From positions 3,857 through 18,627 of the forward strand of contig NW_003148793.1 in the NCBI RefSeq assembly GCF_000003605.2: DNA of 14,771 nt, read 5' to 3'. Positions 1 through 10,400 of this stretch are shown piece by piece. The notes under the pieces were generated by a model that was not told the DNA's origin, did no database searches, and worked only from the letters and a program-made list of their open reading frames with translations. Source of the DNA: Saccoglossus kowalevskii. Lineage: Eukaryota; Hemichordata; Enteropneusta; Harrimaniidae. The position numbers were made by a program, and so were the translations under genes. Position 1 is the stretch's first letter. Each line of letters begins with the position of its first letter.

Positions 1-507
1 CGCACACGGGAGTCAAAAAGTTGATCAGCGTCCTGAGAGATAGATTTGCTTTAATATGCTTCGCCACACTTTGTAAACACGCATGTATAATAATAATTTT
101 AGATGTCTAGATGTTGTTTTTTTTATTAAAAAACCCAAGAACCCTAAAATTCAATGAGTATTAATAAATATTGAGAAGAATATAAATCCAGTCACATGAC
201 CTAGTTCACAGGTAATTTCAGCAAAACTACTTTATGTTATCACATCTGCCAAAGACAAATGAATAAACATGAGCGCAATAAATCGCATAATAAATTGTTG
301 TCATTGCAGCAATTTACTAGTAACAGAACAGACGCGACTTTAAAAAATTGCAAGTGGTCTTCTTGGAGTAAAGCCAGTATGGTTGAAACCTGCACACAAT
401 AGTTTTAATAATTAGTTTACATATATAATATACAAGGTCAATCAATCCACGTTTGAGATGTATGCTATATATCACATGGACACGTGTGTTTGTGTAATGA
501 ACTTCAT
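1..507. other. AT-rich non-coding sequence
   Basis: Both strands were checked for the expected last WDR27 exons (two more WD repeats and a stop) and none was found. It is probably intron. Nothing else is recognised. Confidence 0.5.
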
Positions 508-1202
508 AATAGTTGCGTTCACGCACAGCTCCTTAGCACGGGCTAAGAGGTCAAATTCCTTAGCCCATGCTAAGAAAACGTGCGTGAACGCTTAGCACAG
601 GCTAAGGAATGCTAAGTACGGGTTAAATCTGATCTAAATTTAAGACGCGGTCTAGACCCTTAGCACGGGCTAACTGAGTGTGCGCGAACGCTTAGCCCAG
701 GACTAAGCGCCCTTTCCTCTGCATTGTCCCATGTTCGTATAACGACTCTATTCCACCAGTCATTACTTCGCGCTCGCTTCCACACTGATCGGGTCGCTGT
801 AGTAGAGCGTACAGCAGCTCCAAATGTAGACAAAATAAATTTGGTTCACTGTCTACAACATGCATTAATAAAACTATGTATTCTGTTACGCCGTTTTATA
901 CTGTTTCTGTGCATCCAAATAAGTTGGGTCCGTCTTTTCTCGCGTTCCTGTGCACGTCGCTTCAAAATTAGAACGAAACATGTCAGCAGCAGAAATAGTA
1001 CCTCGCGCGTGTCATCCATTTTTCGTTCGTAAATAGTGGCTTGCCAAAGGTCACCGACTGATAGTGCCCCTTAGCCCGTGCTAACAACTGGCCTTCCCTG
1101 TGCGTGGACGCAATTGGGTCTAGCAGAAATGCAAATATGCTAGATAAGCCTAAATCAGCTTAAATCTTAGCCCGTACTTCATGTAACGTGAACACAACTA
1201 TT
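508..1202. mobile_element. 695-bp foldback or MITE-like element rich in TTAGC-N4-GCTAA palindromes
   Basis: The ends are inverted repeats: AATAGTTGCGTTCACG at 508-523 and CGTGAACACAACTATT at 1187-1202, 15 of 16 matching. The 14-base word TTAGC-N4-GCTAA occurs at 533-546, 560-573, 592-605, 660-673 and 1071-1084, with degenerate copies at 612-626, 692-706 and 1167-1179. A second word, GTGCGTGAACGC, recurs at 580-591, and in variant form at 680-691 and 1100-1111, and inverted at 515-526. Bases 515-547 pair with 559-591 in a 33-bp imperfect hairpin. The element is richer in CpG than its surroundings. A 102-codon open frame at 724-1032 on the plus strand has no recognisable protein features. No transposase and no clear target-site duplication longer than TA were found. 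It lies 3' of WDR27 exon 20, presumably in the next intron. Confidence 0.75.
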
Positions 1203-1379
1203 GAATGGATGTAATGTTATACTCAACATGATATGCTGTGTCAAATTTCAAATAACTACATGTATATTCCGAATACTTTATGGCATATTAATTAAGTTAT
1301 GATTTCTTGAATTATGACACATACATGTACTTCTATGTGTAACAATTAAAAGAGGTGTTTACATTAAGTTTGTACGTAC
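1203..1379. other. Start of the intron after WDR27 exon 20
   Basis: AT-rich sequence between the donor of exon 20 (gtacgt at 1374-1379) and the foldback element. It holds no exon. Confidence 0.6.
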
Positions 1380-1477
1380 CGATCAGTTCTCAAATCCCAT
1401 AGCTTTATACCATCTGTTGTGGCAGCAGTTAGAAATAGATCATATGCATTAGGTGGATGGGACACGTAGGACGAACC
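1380..1477 (-). CDS. WDR27: WDR27 exon 20 (residues 794-825), last coding exon in the window
   Basis: Encodes GSSYVSHPPNAYDLFLTAAT followed by TDGIKLWDLRTD, then two bases (CG) of a split codon, probably Arg or Cys. AYDLFLTAATTDGIKLWDLRT aligns with [21 protein letters not shown] of vertebrate WDR27. Acceptor cag, donor gtacgt, 98 bases, ends in phase 2. A good donor shows that at least one more exon follows further left. Confidence 0.95.
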
Positions 1478-4400
1478 CTGAAATGTAAAAATTTATTGCT
1501 GATCAGTAGACAATCAAGATTATCAATCTGTAAATCTTCACAGAAAAAAAATCACAGAAGGTGATTTAACCACCCAAAACAACACGTAGTTGAGTCAAAT
1601 ACTGACAGCATCTGTCATTGCATTTCATGTGTACAGTAAGACCTGTGTACTATATCCCAAATTCTGACTCTGGATATTCCATGAACCTTTTCTATTCATA
1701 AACTTTGTAAATTAGAGAGAATCACAACATTTAGCAGTAGTGAAAATTCTGTATTAGAAATCAAGGTACAATGCAGCAGAGGGGATGCGGTTTCTATTAG
1801 AGCATCTACACATATGAGGAATTATGAATATCTGGTTGTCAAAAAGAATGGGTGCGACTTCTATCAAGGATGCAGCTTCTAAAACAGGTTTTACGGTAGT
1901 GAGAACTTCACCAGGATCTGTAGAACAAATATTCACAGTGACTGTCAGGAAATTCCATCTTTTCGAAACTCTCTTAAATTATCAAAGCATATAGTGGTGA
2001 ATATTTAACGATATACTCATAATAAATCTACACATAATAATAAAAATACATTTACCTCATTCTGACAAATATTGTGCACAGGTCTTGTGTGTACATCTTG
2101 CATCACACGTATGCTCTGTGATACGTTCATGTCAAACACTTCAATAGATTTATTAGAACCACCGCAGAGTGTAATATCTGAACAGTTCAAAGTCAAAGAC
2201 AGATATACAGTCAAACTTGTGTTAGTGATCACCTGTGTATAAAGACCACCTGCCCATAGTGACCACCATTAGGCAGTCCCAATGCAATTTACATGTAAAA
2301 TGACCTGTATATAAATGGCACTGAGACAATGATTGCATGTTTAGTGATTAAACATCGACTCTTTCAATTTAACCAAAAAATAAGCACATATTTATTTATT
2401 TTTTATCCGAAAATTTATACGCAAACTGCATGTTAAACTGAGAAATTGACATAATTCTATTCTCAAATTAATCAAGAATCCTCCATATAAAGACCACCTG
2501 TCTACAAACAGGAATTATTTTAAGTACTTTTAGTGGTTGCTATATGCAGGTTGGACTTACCTTGCATAACTACATATACACTGCAGTTATATTAATTTCA
2601 AATAAAATAAAATAAAACATCTAATAATGAAACATGTCAGTTCAATATAAAAACATTCTCAGCTTAAATGAATATAGGTGTGTCTAATGGCTACTGATTG
2701 GTGGAAAAAACATCACATGACATGTCATAATCTTTTCAGTTATCTAAATTGAACATTGGTAATGTAATAATAAAAATTAAAGTAACACCATTACTGAAGC
2801 TAACAGAGGCAATTACTTGTGGGACAGATACAACTCAGAAAACATACAGTGGTCTATATTAAGATGGATAAAAAGGATACATGAATGGAATCCATTGACT
2901 GAGGACAGGGAGGTAATCTGTTGGGTTCTATCCAATTGAAATGATTTTACCAATTTATAACGATTCTTGGATTGATACCTGAAAGGTGAATAACGCAATG
3001 ATAAATATCATATGCAAATAAGGTGGAATGATGTATCCCAGAATGCACTGTGTATGTTGGGCTACAGATTAAATAAGAAATGGAAATGAATAAATGCATA
3101 TTGGATTAATATGTATGATAGTAAGTTATTCAACGACTAAAGTTTGAAGATTTAAAATGAGACTGCTTTGTCAGAGCTCATGTTGTTCTTTTATTTACTT
3201 GATTCTCTGAAATAATATGTATAGTTTCTTTAAGAATGTTCGACCAAATGGATGTAATTTTTCCCTGTCTTAAGATAGAAGCCTATTCATAAATGCAAAT
3301 ACCCAGAATATATATTCGTTTTGCAATAAATTGTACTCCCAGGTTACCAGCCTAATTTTTAAGAAATGATGGTTGTAATTTAGTGGCTAGTGGTAATTTT
3401 GACAGTAATTTGTGTTGTGTTGGAATTGTTCGAAAAATAGCGAGTTTTGAAGAATATTAGGACAAGTTTCTCAAATAGAACAATAACTTCATGATTTTAC
3501 ATAATAAAGCAATAACATTGACATGTGATTTATGACCAACTTTCTCAAAAAGTTGGCTTCTACCTTAATCAAAGTTAAAAAAAAAGTGAAAAAAGATGAA
3601 ATTAACAATTCACAGATCAGTTCACACTAATGGTGACACAGAAAATAAAATTTATTTAAAAAATGAAATTTATCGCCCTAATCAAAATTCACCTTTTGAT
3701 GTCATCTTTGGGTTTCTCATCAAGGTAGTATTTATACATATAAAAAGAATTTCCCGATGTCAACAGAATAAACTTGTCAACATAATAAAACTGGGCATGC
3801 TTAATTTCTTTCTGGAAAACTGGGTTGTTCTGAAATGAGACATGAAAATTATAATTTACGTCAAAGTGACAAAATAGTGATTCTGAGATGGTTATATTCA
3901 TCTTTGCTTTGTACGATCGTTTACACATACTCTCTTTCTTTTTCATACGTTTTATTTGATTACACTGTATAACATATTCTATGGTTATCAGGTTTTCTAG
4001 ACTTTAAGAAAGATGACAAGTATTGATTTTGACATTCAGAGAGTGAAAATCTGCCCCTTACTATAAAAGATGATGAACTGAAGTCGGAATCAGTGAGCAG
4101 TAACATATTCTGTCGGTTTGGTGCAAAACTAATGTTTTAAATTAAAGGAAATTTCCATCACGCTGGTGGGGAAAAACGTAGAGAAATTATTAAATTTATT
4201 CATAGCACAATCCAATGTTGAATACTTCAGTAATCTACATTTAAAAATATGTGGAAAAAGAAATGATGAGTTTGGTGACGCATGCAAAAAGTACAGCAAC
4301 ACATTGACCAACAACTGCTTTATAGTATCGTACATGCAGGAATTCAATAGCATGCTTGTGTTGATTCACTATTAATGCATATAATCAATATTTACTATTA

Positions 4401-7400
4401 TCAAAAGTATTAATTTTTGCTTTATCTTTTATTTTTTTATAATTTCTGTTTATTCAAATTAAATGACCCTGTGAATAGTTATACACAATTTTTAGAAACT
4501 GGTACACTTGAGTTGAGATGTCAACCTGACCTTCCTACCTTATCAATGGGTTTTAGTCCTTCTTTATCAACAGTCAAATTATGGTTTACATTGTCTATTG
4601 TTAGTATTGGTTCAGCTTGTCCCTTACACCATAGTCTAGCTGTCTTGTCATCCGACGAGGTCAATAACCATTTGTTATCGTGACTCCAATCTACACTATT
4701 GACACATGCATTATGCCCTACATGTAGATAACACAAAGGTCATAGGTCATTTAAGGTCGAGCAACAAAACGAGTTTTTACTACTGTATACTGTTCCTAAT
4801 AGAAGTCGCACCCATTCTTTTTGAACAACTGAAAACCAAAAAAATCACAATTTCTCATATGTGTAGATGCTCTAATAGAAGCCGCATCTCCTCTGTTGCA
4901 TTGTTCCACTGTAATAGAAACCACGGCTTCTAATAAAGATTGTACAGTATTAGTATTCTAAAGGTGAATGTGGACTTCAGGTCAAAAAGTCAGACGGGTG
5001 AACCATTTTGTTATTTAGGAGAGAGAAGGCTGGGTGAATTTGTTACTGTAGTTAATTTCACAAATATAACTTTTTACACATTCACATAGTAAAATCTAAG
5101 GTCATTCAACCCTCTTGCAAATAAAATACTTTTTTTTTGCTTGGAATTAATTTTTGCTATTTTCGCTGAAGGAATGATTCAGTGAAAATAAAATCCAGCG
5201 AATATAACTTTTTTTCCTATATTTTACATTCAACTCATCAAAAATCAGTGAAAATAAATTCCATAAAAAACACCCCAAAAGTCTTTTCAATGAAAATTAA
5301 CTCCAGCTAAAATAAAGTATTTCACAGTGTCATTACAAAAAAATAAAACTGACCTCATCTCCTAGAAAAAAGATTTGAATGCAACTCACCTGTGAATGCA
5401 GAGCCTTTTCCACTCAGTGGCATCTTGAATACTAGAGATGACTTGTTAGACAACGCTACAGCTAAATTTTGACCATCATCTAGAAAGCAATAAATGATAG
5501 ACAACTTGATAAATATTTGACTCATTATGTCATATCATTAAACCTTGATTTACAGTGTACGCAAATGAGATTTGTACAGGTAACTTGCAAATTACTTGGA
5601 AAAGTCCTTATCAATGTTCCAATAATCCTGTAAACCTCCCCCACACGGTTGAAGTTGCCGCAAATAATATTCGTACAATAAATTGCAGCTTCCTTTGTAT
5701 AGTGACAACAAGGTTGTTGTATGACAACAACTTGGCCATAGTACTACCTAGTCAAAAATTAAGTCCAAAATCAAGTGGCGCCAGGGGAAATGAGATTGCC
5801 ACAAAATGTAGCAAATTGTTCATAACATTAGATAGCACCAATAAGAAAGTAAGTTCCTCACTATATTGCAATGTTCATAGGGACTTTCCTAGAGAGTTTG
5901 CTAACTCCTTGTACAAATTATGTTTGCGCCCACTGTTATAATCATGTCAAAATACCGGTAATCATATAAATACCGGTACTAATGTGTTTGGAAACTATTA
6001 GAAGTGATTTTTTTTTTTTATCATTAATCACACAAGTGAGACTGTCCTTATTAAACTTATTGGCCAAAATAATGATCAAAATCAGCAAGAAAATTCTCCT
6101 GTATCACCACTGAGGGCGCTATACTACAAATGATCTTCTTTCCATTTGCTATCCTCGGGGGCGGACATCCGGGCAGTTTCTATCGCCTGGCAACCCTCGC
6201 AGTGAAAACAAAGACCAAAAACTCGCAGAAAACGGCACTTTGCGATGGTTGTTGAGAGTCCCCTGAACAGTGTAACAAGATTAGCCCTATGTGTGTAACA
6301 TATATGGATTTGGTTGTTCAGGATTACTTCAAAGTTGAGTTTGTGTTGTTTTCTCAAGTTTTCACGTGCTCCTCCGGCGTTCCACAGCAGCGCACACAGA
6401 GCCCATAGAAATACGTAGTACAGTGGTGCGCGTCTTAGCAACGTAGAACATCCGTGACGTAGCTCCGCCCCCAAGGATTGTAGCTATTTGGATTTGCAAC
6501 ACTCAGGGGCAGTTTAATTTAACAGTAGAAATATTCAACAATCAAATTACAGTACAAATGATATTCCTGTATATTACTGCCAACTCACATTCTTATGTAA
6601 AAATCTATTCCTGACTGCAAACTGACATCACACTTTTACAAACATTGCCTACAAGTACAAGTTTACACACTGATGAAAGAGTGGTGAACGTCGTGGGTAA
6701 AACACGCTAATTTGCTATGATGATGAATATCTCCTTTCTCACCTGAGAAACGAATGCAATTAATGGGCGTTGGTTGCTCAGCAATGCTCAGTTTCATCTT
6801 CATTGTTTCAGGATAGTTAGCATCCATAGGGTACTCCTTGGTGCCAGGTCTGAAAAACAAGAAAAACACCAGAGACATTGTAACAAAGATAGCTGAAAGC
6901 TACAAGATAGAATATAAACAAACACAGAATTCTAAATTCAGCATAGAGAAATATATTACCTGCATCCAGAGGATAACTTGAATTTTGAGCTTGTGGTTGC
7001 CTTGGATTTATTTGTTTGTGGTGAAAACATATTCATTCTGCAAACAAATGGTAATTAATGTAAAATTTGGGTACTGGAATTAATATTTTTCTTTTAAATG
7101 AAAACAGTGAATGTAATATATGATATACTAAATATAAATGGTAATGTAGTTGAGAAAACAGCACTGTGTCAATCACAAGGTATTTGATTACACTAACCTT
7201 GGTTTCTCTGTATAACCTGAAGATTTGATTTTTGTTTTAAAGGTCAATGGTTGATTGTCAGGGCTTGTAACTTTCCTCATACCAGCTGGAGGCCACAGTT
7301 TGGAACCTCTTTTAACTGGTGTTGCTTCTTTAGTTTTTGGTACCAATTCAGATTTCAGAGGCGAGTTCACACACAGAGGAGTACTAATAAATAATGTGAT

Positions 7401-10400
7401 AATAAAATGAATGATAATATTAAAAGACTTTTGAGCAATGCATGGTTGTGATGTGGTTTGTTTCCAAAATTCATTGCACCCACTTTGAAAAAGGTTGATG
7501 ATTTCTTGAACTATGTTTTTTAAAACAAAAATCTGTTACAAACTTATTTTAGTTCATCAACAACCATGAATGGCGGCCATCGACAAGTGTCAGAAACACA
7601 TTGATTCAACATGTGATAATAAAAATGAGATCTTCTGGCAAATTAATATAAATATTTTTCTCCTTTAATAAGTTTTTTTTTTTCATTTAGTATTTTTCCA
7701 TGTTTCATTGATTTACTGTATATTGCTTTTTTTTATTATTATTATTATCACCAGTAGTTTTTGTATTTTTTTTTTTCAAAACATCGTCATGCTTTAGATT
7801 AATTTTGTATGCTTTAAATATGTTTTCAAGTAGTTAGTGTAACCATTTTATTTCATTCTGAGGAATTTTAAGTGTTCCAATAAAATATTGATAAAATTAA
7901 CAACCAATAACATGCAGGCATCATCAAATATAAACTGAGTTTCTTGAATATGAACTTGACTAGTGATGAGAAAGAGAAATGGTGAAAATTCTTTTGAAAA
8001 CATCTCATGAGAATGACTTACAGCAGTATATCATATCATATAGGTATTTAGCATTGTCTGAATTTTATAAAATAGGGTTAAATATAAACATGTCAGAGGA
8101 CCAAAGCAAGAAACTTGCCAATTTGACTGATGCAGTTCAATGAATACAGTGTCCTTCCAGAAATTGACACCACTGTTGTGATATCAATTCGCATACTGAT
8201 AAACATATCATTTGCATAATTATTTCAAAGAGAAGGTGTAATGATTTCTGTATACTCAATAAAATACCACATGCATACAACGAACAGAGCTAAATCACCA
8301 TGGTGGCCAGGATAATAACTGTAGCAGTGTCAGATAACAAAACACTGTTGTGGTACCACCACACTCGATGGAAAAAAGCCTAATAAAAAATTATGACAAT
8401 CACAAGTTATAGATAAATCATATTTAAAGTATCAATAATCCAAATGATGTACCTTGACAAGACAGTAATTTCACCATCAACAGATGCACCATCATCTGTA
8501 AGATTTTCACCCACAGTGCCATCACCGCCATGATTCCCTATCAATAATCTGTCAGACAAATCACGAGCCAGGTTGGTTTCACTACTTGGTATACAGCTGG
8601 GATGTTGAATTTTTAAAACGTTTACTACTTTTTCAAATAGACTACCAGCAAGACACCATACCTGTAAAATATTTATAGTGCAATGCAGATTTGATCTTAA
8701 ATGTGTGTCCATACAGAATCATCCTTACAGAGCTGTATACATTATTCAGGAAGAATGTATAGTTGTATGAATGGATCAGAGCCAGTTCCCACAAAACATA
8801 AACTTTGTCATGCAAGGGATGACACATTTGCATGAATTCCCTCAATTCTATTTCACCTTCTTACCAGCAAAATTTGCATGCAACATTGAACACATTTTTA
8901 TGAAATGTTCATTTTAGTTAATTTTGGATATCATAGGAAAGCATGTTCATTCCATCACCTAGAGTTCTTGATGAAATTTTCTAAAATTGATTTCCAGATT
9001 TAAAGTGCTTACTGTAAAATACTTTATTTTCGCTTATAATTAATTTTCACTGAAGGAATGAATATAACTTTTTTCCTATATTTTACAAAAATCTGTGAAA
9101 ATATATTTGATACAATACACCCAAAAAGTCGTTTCAGCAAAAATTACTTCCAGCTTAAATAAAGTATTTTACAGTATGACAAAAAACCACAAAGTGCAAT
9201 ACATTTCATACTTACTTGTCGTATATCGCTAGTCTGTGCAAATGCAAATGAACCTGACAGTGAAATACATTTATCAGTCTCCTCTTGTATAAGACTCTCG
9301 GTTGGTAACGGATCTGGATGTCAAGTATTAGCGTTGATTTGAGTTACGTTATTATCATGAATATGTATGAAGTTGTTCAATTCAAGACAAATAAACCAGC
9401 AGTCAATCACTAGGTTAACGATGAAATTAAATAACTGTCTACATTCTTAGCTACAATTCATGTCAAATGATCAAGAAGCCACAATAAAGTAGTGCATACG
9501 AGGCTGAAAAGATCATGATTGTCGTATACAGTGTATGTGATTGATTATAAATTATTTCAATTATGAAATGCAACATGTTATTAAGTAATGAATTTGGTTC
9601 ACGATCACATCAAATAATTCTTCATCAAGCCTTTAACTATGATATACCACAAAAAATTCTTTTAGAGATTTATGTTAATTATTATTTAATATATAATACA
9701 TACAAAATACCTTGGAAATGGACATAGGATGCAGCTTCATAACTATGAGCATTGACTTGAAATAAAGCACCTGGCGTGGCAACCAATAACATGGGAGCTT
9801 TTTCTAACAAATCCCTAGAAATAAAACATAGTGTAATGATTTCTGCCTTGCCCTTGATTTGTCTTTACACACGTTATCAAATAAGCTATTCATTTCAATA
9901 CTATGTAAGGCTGGTGATGACAGCAATGGATAAACAAAATGTCTCTAACTCATGAGTCAACTTTCATGAATCACCACACAAAATGATGAGCATTGTAAGT
10001 TACTTGTTTTTACACCAAGTTTGAATGTACTGGAAATGTATTTCATTGTATGTACACACCCAACAATCCATCCATAGATGCCACAAAATTTCAATCTCAC
10101 CTTCATTACACCTTTGGACGTACAGACATCAATGCCATGTAATTAACGCAAAATGTTTCTGTTTATTTTTTAACAGAATTTACAATATTTATAATATCTT
10201 ACCTTACAATTGTATCATCAGTGTTTAGAAAAGCTGGTTTCCTGTTGGCACTGCCTGATTTTCCACTACTGGGTCTAAGTGCGTAATACAGTCCTGATAT
10301 AGCCTCAGTTTCTGATGTATCATCGTATGGTAATGATATTGATGGTTCTTCTTGTGATGGTTGTTCAATTTGCCATGATGGACGACTACTGATGGTTGTT

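Noticed and set aside
724-1032. 102-codon plus-strand open frame
   Set aside because: It lies inside the foldback element, has no recognisable domain, and its openness follows from the CpG-rich repeat composition.
508-1202. Regularly spaced palindromes as a CRISPR array
   Set aside because: The sequence is animal nuclear DNA, the spacers are not uniform in length, and the element has inverted termini.
4706-4933. Frames in both repeat copies translating to IEVAPILF...HMCRCSNR
   Set aside because: The similarity of the two translations simply reflects shared repeat DNA; copy A is in inverted orientation and both lack plausible starts and ends.
5555-5941. 128-codon plus-strand open frame as a nested gene
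   Set aside because: Its borders coincide with the termini of an inverted-repeat element, and no family, signal peptide or splice context supports it.
6107-6122. CCACTGAGGGCGCTAT as a CTCF site
   Set aside because: It resembles the CTCF core but is one base short in the G run, so it does not fit the consensus.
6124-6474. 116-codon minus-strand frame as a secreted protein
   Set aside because: The hydrophobic start is suggestive, but the frame fills a repeat-bounded island and I know no homologue; kept only as part of a finding.
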